This document shows, piece after piece, positions 17,589 through 25,857 of a stretch of DNA of 64,000 nucleotides. Within the stretch, counting starts at the first letter, position 1. Every line of letters starts with the position of its first letter. The stretch comes from Agrobacterium larrymoorei (GTDB taxonomy: Bacteria; Pseudomonadota; Alphaproteobacteria; Rhizobiales; Rhizobiaceae), in contig NZ_JAAMFB010000017.1 of the NCBI RefSeq assembly GCF_013322225.1, forward strand, positions 124,001 through 188,000, given 5' to 3'. The notes beneath the pieces are model-generated. The model had not been told where the DNA came from and ran no database searches. It worked only from the letters and a program-made list of their open reading frames with translations. The position numbers were made by a program, and so were the translations under genes.

Positions 17589-17852
17589 ATGCGTATCTTA
17601 AGTCTCATCCTCGTCGCTACCGCTCTCGCCTCATGCGCCACAGGCGCGGCGTCGTTAGAGCCCATTCCCGGCAGCATCACCTATGGCGGGCAACCGCGCA
17701 CGAAGCTCACAAAATCACCCGTTGGCAGCACCTTCAGCCATGACTTCAGAACGACCGACGGACGCCTAGCCTTCGAGACCTATCGCATAGAACCGGATCG
17801 CTCGCTTACACTCCTCAATCGGGAGATTGTCAGCGACTTCCCGGAAAACTGA
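17589..17852 (+). CDS. Small lipoprotein, unknown function
   Basis: An 87-aa protein with a lipoprotein signal ending in L-A-S-C-A (C17). The mature part has P-G-S-I-T-Y-G-G-Q-P-R-T-K-L and several charged segments ending E-I-V-S-D-F-P-E-N, but no family I recognise. The start ATG follows AGAGAG. It is the first gene of the dps/csbD stress island and lies 42 bases before the dps promoter. Confidence 0.75.
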   Translation: MRILSLILVATALASCATGAASLEPIPGSITYGGQPRTKLTKSPVGSTFSHDFRTTDGRLAFETYRIEPDRSLTLLNREIVSDFPEN

Positions 17853-17894
17853 ACCGTAACTGGTAAGTTTTTTATCCAGCGTCTTCAACCGCAT

Positions 17895-17920
17895 GGAACG
17901 ACTGGGGCTTGAAGCCCGTT
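17895..17920 (+). promoter_or_regulatory. EcfG/RpoE2-type general stress promoter of dps
   Basis: GGAAC at 17895-17899 and CGTT at 17917-17920 are separated by exactly 17 bases, a perfect match to the alphaproteobacterial EcfG consensus GGAAC-N16/17-CGTT. It lies 52 bases upstream of the dps start in the right orientation. Confidence 0.8.
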
Positions 17921-17972
17921 GCTCTCCGGAACGATCAAAAAGCGGCACCCTCCGCGAGTTCAGGAGAGAAAA

Positions 17973-18461
17973 ATGAAAACGCATAAGACCCTAAATGATT
18001 TACCCTCCAATACCAAAGCGACGGTCATCGGTCTTTTGAATGAGGCATTGGCCTCTACCGTCGATCTTGCACTCGTCACCAAGCAGGCTCACTGGAACCT
18101 GAAAGGCCCACAGTTCATCGCCGTCCACGAGCTATTGGACAAATTCCGTGGCCAGCTCGACAAGCACAGCGACACGATTGCAGAACGCGCCGTACAACTC
18201 GGCGGCACCGCACTCGGAAGCCTCCAGAGCGTCTCTACGACGACCAAACTCAAGGCGTACCCAACCGATATCTTTAAAATCCAGGATCATCTGGCCGAAC
18301 TGATCGAGCGCTATGGCGATGTCGCAAACCTCGTGCGCAAATCCATAGACGAGGCGGACGACGCGGGCGATCCGACCACGGCAGACATCTTTACCGCAGC
18401 CTCTCGTGATCTCGACAAGTCCCTATGGTTTCTGGAAGCCCATATTCAGGAAAAGAGCTGA
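17973..18461 (+). CDS. dps: Dps family DNA-binding ferritin
   Basis: A 162-aa mini-ferritin that stores iron using hydrogen peroxide and protects DNA in stress. Intersubunit ferroxidase residues are visible: H40 in K-Q-A-H-W-N, H52 and D56 in V-H-E-L-L-D, and D67/E71 in H-S-D-T-I-A-E-R. The ATG at 17973 follows A-G-G-A-G; an upstream in-frame codon would overlap the promoter. The basic N terminus (M-K-T-H-K) is short, so DNA binding may be weak. The perfect EcfG promoter upstream indicates general stress control. Confidence 0.95.
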   Translation: MKTHKTLNDLPSNTKATVIGLLNEALASTVDLALVTKQAHWNLKGPQFIAVHELLDKFRGQLDKHSDTIAERAVQLGGTALGSLQSVSTTTKLKAYPTDIFKIQDHLAELIERYGDVANLVRKSIDEADDAGDPTTADIFTAASRDLDKSLWFLEAHIQEKS

Positions 18462-18466
18462 CAAAC

Positions 18467-18492
18467 GAAAAGCGCCCGGTAAGCCGGGCGCT
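18467..18492. terminator. Stem-loop between dps and the 73-aa gene, terminator for the minus strand
   Basis: AGCGCCCGG and CCGGGCGCT form a nine-base stem with loop TAAG. Read on the minus strand it is followed by TTTTCGTTT, so it terminates the 73-aa gene; on the plus strand it follows the dps stop by a few bases but lacks a T-run. Confidence 0.75.
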
Positions 18493-18517
18493 CTGAACCG
18501 TTTATAGCCTTCGACAA

Positions 18518-18739
18518 TCAGTGACGCCTGAGAACTGCACGCCCGATATCGCGAAGCATATCGTGGTCTAGAATGCCGCGCTGCGCACTTCTTATCAGAA
18601 CTGCCGCGCATTCATTCGCAACACCGCTGCTACGGTCTTCCAAGCATTCGAAACAAACGCCATCGAATATTGTCTGAAGATCTGTGACCTGCTGAGGCGA
18701 CAATTGAGCGCCTACACGTTGAAAAGCCGCATACGACAA
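18518..18739 (-). CDS. Conserved-looking small protein, unknown function
   Basis: A 73-aa soluble protein, mostly helical in appearance, with L-S-P-Q-Q-V-T-D-L near residue 13 and two cysteines in V-C-F-E-C. The start is TTG at 18739, supported by a perfect G-G-A-G-G eight bases upstream. I do not recognise a family. It sits between the EcfG-controlled dps and csbD genes but is read the other way, and I see no EcfG consensus in front of it. Confidence 0.6.
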   Translation of the reverse strand: MSYAAFQRVGAQLSPQQVTDLQTIFDGVCFECLEDRSSGVANECAAVLIRSAQRGILDHDMLRDIGRAVLRRH

Positions 18740-18861
18740 GGCTTATCCTCCCGAGACAATGCCAAGTATCAATACTCTATTTTTATGGACATTTACTTTT
18801 TACACCTGAACGAATCATAAGTCGAATCAGATTTTAACGATTTATCAATGACTAAATTGTG

Positions 18862-18886
18862 GGAACCACAGCTCTATCCCACCGTT
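18862..18886 (+). promoter_or_regulatory. EcfG/RpoE2-type general stress promoter of csbD
   Basis: GGAAC at 18862-18866 and CGTT at 18883-18886 are separated by exactly 16 bases, matching the EcfG consensus. The csbD start is 31 bases downstream. Confidence 0.8.
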
Positions 18887-18916
18887 ATCCTTCGTGAGGA
18901 AACAAGGAGATAAGAG

Positions 18917-19120
18917 ATGGACTGGAACCGCGTCGAAGGAAATTGGAAGCAGGTCAAAGGAAAGATCAAGGAGCAGTGGGGTAAACTCACAGACGACGAT
19001 CTTGACCAGATTGATGGAAAACGTGACCAGTTGGAAGGTAAAATCCAGGAACGCTACGGCATCGAGAAAGACCATGTGAAACGCGACGTCGATACCTGGT
19101 ACGGTCGCCAAGGCTGGTAA
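18917..19120 (+). CDS. CsbD family stress protein
   Basis: A 67-aa protein of the CsbD family, opening with the typical M-D-W-N-R-V-E-G-N-W-K-Q and with K-G-K-I-K-E-Q-W-G-K-L and K-R-D-Q-L-E-G-K-I repeats. Such small helical proteins are general stress markers in many bacteria; the molecular function is unknown. The ATG follows A-A-G-G-A-G. The upstream EcfG promoter agrees with stress regulation. Confidence 0.93.
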   Translation: MDWNRVEGNWKQVKGKIKEQWGKLTDDDLDQIDGKRDQLEGKIQERYGIEKDHVKRDVDTWYGRQGW

Positions 19121-19139
19121 TCTGATAGACGATGCACCG

Positions 19140-19161
19140 CTGCCCGCAAGTTTGCGGGCAG
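19140..19161. terminator. Stem-loop between convergent csbD and PAS genes
   Basis: CTGCCCGCAA and TTGCGGGCAG form a ten-base stem with a two-base loop. No good T-run lies on either side, so termination is plausible but not certain. Confidence 0.5.
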
Positions 19162-19174
19162 TATGCTGCGGTAC

Positions 19175-19582
19175 TTACTGACGGGTGGCCTTTTCAGCAT
19201 TACCGACGCCCAGCAACCTTTCAAAGGTGACATCGACCATCGTTCCCATGCCGCGAAAAGGTAGCCCATCATCGTCGAGCAGCATTCTACCCACCACACG
19301 CACCCAACGTCTGTTTCCGCTCGATAGAGCCAACGGATACTCCTCGTCGTACATGCCCCCATCGACCAGATGATCGTGTATAGCCTTCGCTATTCGTTCA
19401 CGTTCTGGCGGATGAATTTTGTTGAGAAATGCCTCGATGGGTAAACCGGAAGCACCGGCTGCGGGAGAAAACTCGAATATGTCAGCGCAGACTTCGTCGA
19501 TGCACACGAGATTGTCGAGAATGTCCCAAGTAAAATAACCTGTCTCCTGCCGAAGCGATCGACCATTATCCGGGCAGTCCAT
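19175..19582 (-). CDS. Stand-alone PAS domain protein
   Basis: A 135-aa protein consisting of one PAS fold: T-G-Y-F-T-W-D-I near the start, the A-F-L-N-K-I-H-P-P-E-R segment, and a final R-R-W-V-R-V-V-G-R-M-L and M-G-T-M-V-D-V-T-F-E. I chose the internal ATG at 19582 because GGAGGGGG lies just upstream; the ATG at 19621 would add 13 residues. There is no kinase, GGDEF or DNA-binding domain, so it probably acts with another protein, which cannot be identified here. Confidence 0.78.
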   Translation of the reverse strand: MDCPDNGRSLRQETGYFTWDILDNLVCIDEVCADIFEFSPAAGASGLPIEAFLNKIHPPERERIAKAIHDHLVDGGMYDEEYPLALSSGNRRWVRVVGRMLLDDDGLPFRGMGTMVDVTFERLLGVGNAEKATRQ

Positions 19583-19735
19583 AACCCCCTCCGTTACTTC
19601 ACGATTTCGAGTCACCCTCATGCCCCGGCTATCTGTTTGTTAAGTAGACTAATGACTGAACGAAAGAATTTGTTCCAACACATACACCATTTGATGCACG
19701 CGAGTTCGTCAAAACGGGTTGATTTAGGAGAAAAA

Positions 19736-19812
19736 TGGTAGCGGGAGAGGGACTTGAACCCCCGACACGCGGATTATGATTCCGCTGCTCTAACCACCTG
19801 AGCTACCCCGCC
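19736..19812 (-). tRNA. tRNA-Met (CAT anticodon)
   Basis: Read on the minus strand, a complete 77-base cloverleaf begins GGCGGGGTAGCTCAG, has an anticodon stem GCGGA/TCCGC around the loop ATCATAA (anticodon CAT), a T arm with GGTTCAAGTCC, and an encoded 3' CCA. The first base pair is G-T, unlike the unpaired initiator form, and the body matches elongator tRNA-Met; a lysidine-modified tRNA-Ile(CAT) is less likely. Confidence 0.95.
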
Positions 19813-19945
19813 ACATGGAAATCGAAACGCTTGCAGCGATCCGTTTCATCAGGATGAGCGGCTTATAAGGTGCCGCTCCCTAAAGTGTCAAGCGCAACAT
19901 GCGCAAAAATCTCTGTTTATTCCCCGTTCTTCAAGTCCGTTTTCC

Positions 19946-21142
19946 TCAAGCGGCAACGGGGCTCGAAAGAAGCGTTTTCAGTGCGGCCTCGGCATCTGCC
20001 GAACGCTGCGAACGGTCGATGAAACCACCGCCGTAAACACGCGCATCCGGCCCCGGCGCGGAATAGAGAACGCATGCCTGACCGGGGGCTACGCCCGCCT
20101 CGCCCACCATCAGATCGACATAGACGCCGTTTTGATCGGCGTGCAGGACCGCCTCCGCCGGTGGTCGCGTGGAACGCACCTTTGCGAAGCACGAAAATCC
20201 TTCGCGGGCATCTTCCAGCAAATCGCCATCACCAAGCCAGTTCATGTCGCGCAAGTAAACGCGGTGCGTCTCGAGCGCTTCACGTGGCCCAACAATGACG
20301 CGCCGCCCACGGGCATCGAGATGTACGACATAAAGCGGTTCGCCCGTGGCAACGCCTATGCCGCGACGCTGACCGATGGTGTAGTGAACGATCCCGTCAT
20401 GGTGACCAAGCACACGACCGTCCAGATGAACGATGTCACCCACGAGCGCCGCGTTTGGCTTCAGCTTGTTGATGACATCCGTGTACTTACCCTGCGGCAC
20501 GAAACAGATATCCTGACTATCGGCCTTCTTGGCGACGACAAGTCCCATGTCTTCCGCCAGCTCACGCGTCTGCGCCTTGGACAATTCGCCAAGCGGAAAG
20601 CGCAAATAATCGATCTGCTCCTGCGTCGTGGCGAACAGGAACCAGCTCTGATCCCGGTCGCTGTCGATAGGGCGGAAAAGCGCACGGCGGTTCGGGTGAC
20701 CGGGTACAGGATTGATGCGGGACCGGATGTAGTGCCCGGTCGCCAGCGCGTCTGCACCCAGTTCCTGAGCCGTGGCCAAGAGATCGGCAAACTTGACGGT
20801 CTGATTACAGGCCACACACGGCACCGGCGTTTCGCCCATTGCATAGGCTTCCGCGAAGGGGTTGATCACCGTTTCTCGGAAGCGTGCTTCGTAATCCAGA
20901 ACGTAATGCGGAATCCCCAATGTCTCGCACACCCGGCGGGCATCATCGATATCCTGACCGGCACAGCAGGAGCCTGCCCGATGCACGGCAGCACCGTGGT
21001 CGTAAAGTTGAAGGGTAATACCGAGGACGTCATAGCCCTCACGCTTCAGAATCCCCGCAACAACCGAGGAATCCACACCACCGGACATCGCCACGACAAT
21101 GCGCGTGTCCTCCGGCTTCTTGTCAAAGTCGAGCGTATTCAC
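19946..21142 (-). CDS. mnmA: tRNA-specific 2-thiouridylase MnmA
   Basis: A 398-aa enzyme that thiolates U34 in tRNAs for Lys, Glu and Gln. The ATP-pyrophosphatase loop S-G-G-V-D-S-S is at residues 20-26, the catalytic cysteine C112 in P-C-V-A-C-N-Q, and the second cysteine in Q-D-I-C-F-V. The start is GTG at 21142, preceded by GGAAG. It has a structured leader and its own promoter. A tRNA-Met gene lies 133 bases downstream on the same strand. Confidence 0.96.
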   Translation of the reverse strand: MNTLDFDKKPEDTRIVVAMSGGVDSSVVAGILKREGYDVLGITLQLYDHGAAVHRAGSCCAGQDIDDARRVCETLGIPHYVLDYEARFRETVINPFAEAYAMGETPVPCVACNQTVKFADLLATAQELGADALATGHYIRSRINPVPGHPNRRALFRPIDSDRDQSWFLFATTQEQIDYLRFPLGELSKAQTRELAEDMGLVVAKKADSQDICFVPQGKYTDVINKLKPNAALVGDIVHLDGRVLGHHDGIVHYTIGQRRGIGVATGEPLYVVHLDARGRRVIVGPREALETHRVYLRDMNWLGDGDLLEDAREGFSCFAKVRSTRPPAEAVLHADQNGVYVDLMVGEAGVAPGQACVLYSAPGPDARVYGGGFIDRSQRSADAEAALKTLLSSPVAA

Positions 21143-21254
21143 GTTGCTTCCAATCGTCAGTCATACCGGGGGTAAAGGCCCCGCCGCCTGTCGGTGATCC
21201 CCATGGATAGGAGGAGGCCTAACGCCTCGTGCCTGTCAGCTATGTGGATTTTCT
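21143..21254 (-). ncRNA. Structured 5' leader of mnmA, unassigned RNA
   Basis: From the predicted transcription start to the mnmA GTG, about 110 bases can fold into three consecutive hairpins: 21214-21228 (GAGGC/GCCTC), 21197-21208 (ATCC/GGAT) and 21169-21182 (GGGG/CCCC). Between the first two lies the pyrimidine run CCTCCTCC, complementary to a ribosome-binding sequence. This density of structure in a leader is unusual and points to a cis-regulatory RNA or an sRNA. I cannot assign it with certainty to a known alphaproteobacterial leader family. Confidence 0.45.
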
Positions 21255-21260
21255 GGCCTG

Positions 21261-21289
21261 CATATAGAAAAAATACCGTGTGAACGCAA
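21261..21289 (-). promoter_or_regulatory. Predicted sigma-70-type promoter of mnmA
   Basis: On the minus strand, TTGCGT (21289-21284) and TATATG (21266-21261) are separated by 17 bases, close to the housekeeping consensus, placing transcription start near 21254. Confidence 0.5.
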
Positions 21290-21340
21290 GTACGGGGCAG
21301 CCATGCTACCCCGTCTTGAGACCATTTGTAAATGCGCAGG

Positions 21341-22528
21341 TTATGCGCCAGCCGTCTTCTGTCCGCTGCCGATCCACTTCTCACGCTCGCGCCACAGGGC
21401 AGGAAGAGCGAGAAGAGCGATACCGGTTACTGCGATCAGCGTCTTTTCAAGCTGGTTCAGCTCTGCCGTACGGCCATCGAGATAATAGATGCCGTAGACG
21501 ATCGCCACGTGCCAGACATAAACCTGCAGCGAATGTCTGCCGAGCAATTGCAGGAATTTCAGCGACAGCACCCATATCACGCCCGCTGCCAGCTTCTGCA
21601 CCAGCGGGTTGTGATGCTTTGGACCGGCGATGATCAGCCATGTCAGGCCGACGCCGACAGCGAGGAAGTTGATGAGATAGACAGGGCCGAAGTCGGCGCG
21701 GATTTCCATCGTTGAGAACTTGCCTAGCATAAATTCTGGCATCAGGTTCCATGCGGTTGCAATACGCAGTGGTACGAAGAAGATGCAGATGATCAACGCA
21801 GCTTTGGCGATCCAGCTACGCTGCGGCGAAAATATTTTCGTCCAGGCAATCTTGTTCTGCGCCGTCATCGCTCCCATCACCAGCGCAGAATAGAACACCA
21901 GCTGCCAGCCGAACAGGTTGAAGCTGACGCGGATACCCTGCTCGTCCACACCCTTGACCAGTTCGTTGACGGGCGCAGTGAAGAGCTGTTGCAAGCCCAA
22001 CTGACCGGCCATCCACACCAGGAGCGAACCGGCCATGACATAGGCCCATTTGCCATCGAGGCAGAGCTTCACCAGAAGGGGCGCAAACACCATGTAGACG
22101 ATATACTGGGGAAGGATGTCCATGAAGGTGGGCTGGAACAGGAACGTCGCAATCGCTGCCAGCCGCAGAGGATCGTCGAAAGACGTCAGGCCAAGCCAGT
22201 TATACCAAATGAAAGGAGCATGCGGGATGACCATGCGCGCAAACAAAACAGCGATAACGAGACCCATCGCATATTTGTAAAGCTCTAGTGCTCTTGCCCA
22301 GATCATGTCACGCCCGTTTTCGTAGCCATACTTCACCATCTTGCGGGCGTAGACCATGCCGATCAAAAGACCGGATAGGAAGACGAAGCCCTGTGCGTCC
22401 TCGACAAAGGCGAACTGCCGGTGGTTCACCTCCATAAGCCAAAAGCCACCTGCGAAAACGAGATGGTTGATCAACATGAAGACAAGAAAATAACCTCTCA
22501 TTCCGTCGATCAGGTCAAAGCGTTTCAT
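21341..22528 (-). CDS. opgC: OpgC domain membrane acyltransferase-like protein
   Basis: A 395-aa inner-membrane protein with about ten hydrophobic segments. It opens with F-D-L-I-D-G-M-R-G-Y-F-L-V-F-M, the OpgC-family signature, and ends in a basic cytosolic tail. OpgC proteins add succinyl residues to periplasmic glucans; in rhizobia and agrobacteria these are cyclic beta-glucans. The ATG follows G-G-A-G-A-G. It is transcribed alone, ending about 200 bases before mnmA. Substrate specificity is inferred from the family. Confidence 0.85.
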   Translation of the reverse strand: MKRFDLIDGMRGYFLVFMLINHLVFAGGFWLMEVNHRQFAFVEDAQGFVFLSGLLIGMVYARKMVKYGYENGRDMIWARALELYKYAMGLVIAVLFARMVIPHAPFIWYNWLGLTSFDDPLRLAAIATFLFQPTFMDILPQYIVYMVFAPLLVKLCLDGKWAYVMAGSLLVWMAGQLGLQQLFTAPVNELVKGVDEQGIRVSFNLFGWQLVFYSALVMGAMTAQNKIAWTKIFSPQRSWIAKAALIICIFFVPLRIATAWNLMPEFMLGKFSTMEIRADFGPVYLINFLAVGVGLTWLIIAGPKHHNPLVQKLAAGVIWVLSLKFLQLLGRHSLQVYVWHVAIVYGIYYLDGRTAELNQLEKTLIAVTGIALLALPALWREREKWIGSGQKTAGA

Positions 22529-22833
22529 TTATAGCTCTCCATTTTCACAGGCCCCTTTGGGAGGAAGGGGTGCCTGATCCGAATTCGAGGATTGGCAGTC
22601 AGGCCATCCAAACTTGGATCGTGAACGCGATTTTCAGGCTGCGGTTCCGCCTGAAAGAGCGTTTTGGCGCTCGCATCGGTGTCACGTTGATGTGTTCCGC
22701 TTCTGGTTAAAGTGGCCCAACTGAACGTCAAATGAATGAATAAAGGCAATTGCGTGAAACGAGTGTGGCAAGCCAGATCAATCGGTTAGCTGTTCCACAG
22801 ACTGTATCCCCTGCCTTGCAGGCGCTGTGCAAT
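22529..22833. other. Intergenic region upstream of opgC
   Basis: About 305 bases with no convincing gene. It should contain the opgC promoter. A 74-codon frame ends in an ATGA overlap with the opgC start but has no family resemblance and no good ribosome site, so I do not call it. Confidence 0.5.
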
Positions 22834-22868
22834 GAAAAAGGCCGGTGCAGCAAACAACTGCACCGGCC
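22834..22868 (-). terminator. Intrinsic terminator after the Tim44-like gene
   Basis: On the minus strand GGCCGGTGCAG pairs perfectly with CTGCACCGGCC around TTGTTTG and is followed by TTTTTC, 40 bases after the gene's stop codon. Confidence 0.92.
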
Positions 22869-22907
22869 AGATTTTACCCGTGGATATTCAGATCGAAAAA
22901 TCGAGGG

Positions 22908-23987
22908 TCAGGCGGAGGCCTGTATGGCTGAAACCTGCCACTGCGAGTCACCGCGACGAACGAAGGTCCACAGTTCGGTCGTCTCTTCCGGTTGATTCTC
23001 GTTGCCTTCGACGACCTTGCCCGTGCTGCGGTCGCGCATGACGTCGATAGCGGAGTAGCGCATGGCAACGGTTGCGTAATCGCTACCGTCTTCGTGCCAG
23101 GCTTCGGCGAGATCGCCCTGAAGAAGCGTCACGTCTCGAACGTCGTTCTTTACGCCGCTGGTCGCGTTGTCGCTCAGTTCTTCGGCGAGATAGGACATGG
23201 CCTCTGGTGTCGTCAGCTTGCGAAGCGTGCCATAATCTTCAGCGGCATACGCAGCCTGAACGCCTTCCAGCGCCTTCTGGAAGGTCTCCAGATCTTCCTG
23301 CGTCACACCGATCTCATCACCCTCGGACATGGCGTTTTCATGCGGAACCGGCTTGGCAACTGCGGGAGCCGCTGCAGCCGCTGCGGACGCCGCCGCGCCG
23401 CCGAACGAACCGGCCTTTGAACCCATTTGCGGGATCTTGAAGCCGCCCATCGAGCCTTGATTGCCCTGCGGTGCCGAATAATCGCTGCGCGCGGAGTGCG
23501 AACCGGCAGCACCGCCAAAAGCAGGCTGCCCCTGACGACGCGATCGGAAGAAACGCATGGCGAGCATGATCAGACCACCGATCAGCAGGCCCTGAAGCAA
23601 CATGCCGAAGAAACCGGCCATACCGCCGAAGCCGCCGCCCATGAGCATGCCGAACAGGCCACCCATCAGCAAACCACCCATGAGGCCGCCCATCATACCG
23701 CCGAACATGCCACGGTTCTGCTGCGGAGCTTGCGCGGCATTAGGGCGCGCTGGCTGAGCCGCATTCGGAGCAGACGGGTTGGTGTTCGGCGTCATGCTGC
23801 GATTGATCGGAGCAGCACCCGGTGCCGTATTGGTAGCAGGAGGCGCAGAGAAGGTTCTCGTTCCGCGGCTTCCAAGACCGCCGCCAGCACGCCGTGCCTC
23901 GGCATAATCCACAGCCGTGAACGAGACCGCCATCCCCAAGGCGGCAACTGCAAACAAACCCTTAAAGCGCCGAACGGCAGCAAACAT
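22908..23987 (-). CDS. Tim44-like domain membrane protein
   Basis: A 359-aa protein. The first 30 residues form a signal or membrane segment; residues about 30-95 are rich in A, N, P and Q; residues about 95-150 hold glycine- and methionine-rich hydrophobic segments (M-M-G-G-L-M-G-G-L-L-M-G-G); the C-terminal 150 residues are a Tim44-like domain with D-L-E-T-F-Q-K-A-L and Y-A-T-V-A-M-R-Y-S-A. I chose the ATG at 23987, which follows A-G-G-A-G. Bacterial Tim44-like proteins are membrane associated, with no settled function. Repetitive composition is normal for this family. Confidence 0.85.
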   Translation of the reverse strand: MFAAVRRFKGLFAVAALGMAVSFTAVDYAEARRAGGGLGSRGTRTFSAPPATNTAPGAAPINRSMTPNTNPSAPNAAQPARPNAAQAPQQNRGMFGGMMGGLMGGLLMGGLFGMLMGGGFGGMAGFFGMLLQGLLIGGLIMLAMRFFRSRRQGQPAFGGAAGSHSARSDYSAPQGNQGSMGGFKIPQMGSKAGSFGGAAASAAAAAAPAVAKPVPHENAMSEGDEIGVTQEDLETFQKALEGVQAAYAAEDYGTLRKLTTPEAMSYLAEELSDNATSGVKNDVRDVTLLQGDLAEAWHEDGSDYATVAMRYSAIDVMRDRSTGKVVEGNENQPEETTELWTFVRRGDSQWQVSAIQASA

Positions 23988-24124
23988 CGTCTTCTCCTGT
24001 TGAGCCACCCTCCCATCGAGCAGCTAGCTGCAGACGATATAGCAACTCTGGATCATCATTTTTAGTGAGCGCCCATAAAAATTTCGTGATATGCAACCAT
24101 GGGTAAATATTGGTTTTTCTTCAA

Positions 24125-24158
24125 CAAAAAGCCCGGCGCAGATCGCTCTGGCCGGGCT
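24125..24158 (-). terminator. Intrinsic terminator after serA
   Basis: On the minus strand AGCCCGGC pairs with GCCGGGCT around an 11- to 13-base loop, followed by TTTTTG. It lies 27 bases after the serA stop. Confidence 0.88.
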
Positions 24159-24184
24159 GTCTTTTATAATGGCGAAAACGTCGA

Positions 24185-25780
24185 TCAGTCGATGTTAAAG
24201 GTCAGCGGCTTTACCTGACGGATCGCCGGATTTGCACGCAGCTTGTCCAGAACCTCTTCAGAAACCACACCATCGACATAGAGCAGTGCGATGGCGTCGC
24301 CGCCGTTTGCTTCACGGCCCAGCTGGAAGTTGGCGATGTTGACGCCAGCATCACCGAGCGTCGTGCCAACGAAGCCGATCATGCCCGGAACGTCGGTGTT
24401 GGTGATGTAGATCATGTGCTGGCCGACATCGGCGTCGAGGTTGATGTTCTTGATCTGAATGAAGCGCGGCTTGCCGTCCGAGAAGACCGTACCGGCAACA
24501 GAGCGGACCTGATTTTCCGTCTTGACCGTCAGCTTGATGAAACCATCGTAAACACCAGTCTTGTCGCGCTTGACTTCGGAAAGGATAATGCCCTTTTCCT
24601 TGATCATGACGGGTGCGGAAACCATGTTGACGTCTGCAACCTGTGGACGGATGAGACCGGCCAGCAGGGCCGATGTCAGCGCCTTTGTATTCATGTTGGC
24701 AGTCGAGCCATCATAAAGAATTTCGATTTCCTTGGTGGCGCTTTCCTGCACCTGACCGACGAAGGAACCAAGAACGTCTGCCAGCTTGATGAAAGGCTTG
24801 AGGCGCGGTGCTTCGTCAGCGGTGATCGAAGGCATGTTGATGGCGTTGGACACGGCACCCTTCACGAGGTAATCCGACATCTGCTCGGCAACCTGGAGCG
24901 CCACGTTTTCCTGTGCCTCTGTGGTAGACGCGCCAAGGTGCGGCGTGCAAACGACGTTCGGCAGGCCGAAGAGCGGGCTTTCCGTGGCAGGCTCGACTTC
25001 GAACACGTCAAAACCGGCTCCGGCGACATGGCCAGACTTGATGGCTTCGGCAAGAGCCGCCTCATCCACGAGACCGCCGCGGGCGCAGTTGATGATCCGA
25101 ACGCCCTTCTTGGTCTTGGCAAGGTTTTCAGCGCCGAGAATTCCGCGTGTCTTGTCGGTCATCGGAACGTGCAGGGTAATAAAGTCTGCCTGAGCCAGAA
25201 GTTCGTCCAGCTCGACCTTCGTCACACCCATTTCCTGAGCGCGCTCTGGCGACAGGAAGGGGTCGTAGGCCAGAACGTTCATCTTCAGGCCGAGCGCACG
25301 GGCGCAGACGATGCCGCCGATATTGCCCGCACCGATGACGCCCAGCGTCTTGCCGGTGATTTCGACACCCATGAACTTCGACTTTTCCCACTTGCCGCCT
25401 TGAGTGGAAGCATCAGCGGCAGGAAGCTGGCGGGCAACGGCAAACATCAACGCAATGGCGTGTTCAGCAGTCGTGATCGAGTTGCCGAACGGCGTGTTCA
25501 TGACGATGATACCGCGACGCGACGCAGCAGGAATATCGACGTTATCGACACCGATACCGGCGCGGCCGATGACCTTGAGGTTCGTCGCAGCCTGGATCAG
25601 CTTTTCCGTCGCCTTGGTGGCGGAGCGGATGGCGAGACCATCATAGTTGCCAATGATCTCGGCCAGCTTGTCCCTGTCTTTGCCCAGCTTCGGCTGGAAA
25701 TCGACTTCAACGCCGCGATCGCGGAAAATCTGGACGGCGGTTTCCGACAGTTCGTCAGATACGAGTACGCGAGGTGCCAT
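24185..25780 (-). CDS. serA: D-3-phosphoglycerate dehydrogenase
   Basis: A 531-aa long-form enzyme catalysing the first step of serine synthesis. An N-terminal split catalytic domain surrounds the NAD-binding domain with G-V-I-G-A-G-N-I-G near residues 147-155; catalytic landmarks are R in I-N-C-A-R-G-G, E in the F-D-V-F-E-V-E-P segment and H in C-T-P-H-L-G-A. The rest is an intervening ASB domain and a C-terminal ACT domain (about 455-531), which binds serine for feedback inhibition in many homologues. It follows serC by 77 bases, which include a short stem-loop (25830-25849), so serC-serA form an operon. Confidence 0.97.
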   Translation of the reverse strand: MAPRVLVSDELSETAVQIFRDRGVEVDFQPKLGKDRDKLAEIIGNYDGLAIRSATKATEKLIQAATNLKVIGRAGIGVDNVDIPAASRRGIIVMNTPFGNSITTAEHAIALMFAVARQLPAADASTQGGKWEKSKFMGVEITGKTLGVIGAGNIGGIVCARALGLKMNVLAYDPFLSPERAQEMGVTKVELDELLAQADFITLHVPMTDKTRGILGAENLAKTKKGVRIINCARGGLVDEAALAEAIKSGHVAGAGFDVFEVEPATESPLFGLPNVVCTPHLGASTTEAQENVALQVAEQMSDYLVKGAVSNAINMPSITADEAPRLKPFIKLADVLGSFVGQVQESATKEIEILYDGSTANMNTKALTSALLAGLIRPQVADVNMVSAPVMIKEKGIILSEVKRDKTGVYDGFIKLTVKTENQVRSVAGTVFSDGKPRFIQIKNINLDADVGQHMIYITNTDVPGMIGFVGTTLGDAGVNIANFQLGREANGGDAIALLYVDGVVSEEVLDKLRANPAIRQVKPLTFNID

Positions 25781-25857
25781 GGTGTGGGCTCCTTGAAAAA
25801 GGGTTCAATCTTGAGAATGAGGCATGAGCGGCCCTGCCTTTGCAGGGCCGGAATAAA

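Noticed and set aside
19640..19700. GGAAC-like motif before the PAS gene as an EcfG promoter
   Set aside because: On the minus strand GGAAC is followed by CGTT after only nine bases, the wrong spacing.
22525..22749. A 74-codon frame ending in an ATGA overlap with opgC
   Set aside because: The overlap suggested a coupled leader peptide, but there is no ribosome site or family resemblance, and the composition looks like non-coding leader sequence.
23580..23720. Repeated Gly/Met codons as a tandem repeat element
   Set aside because: They are the usual glycine/methionine-rich membrane part of Tim44-like proteins.
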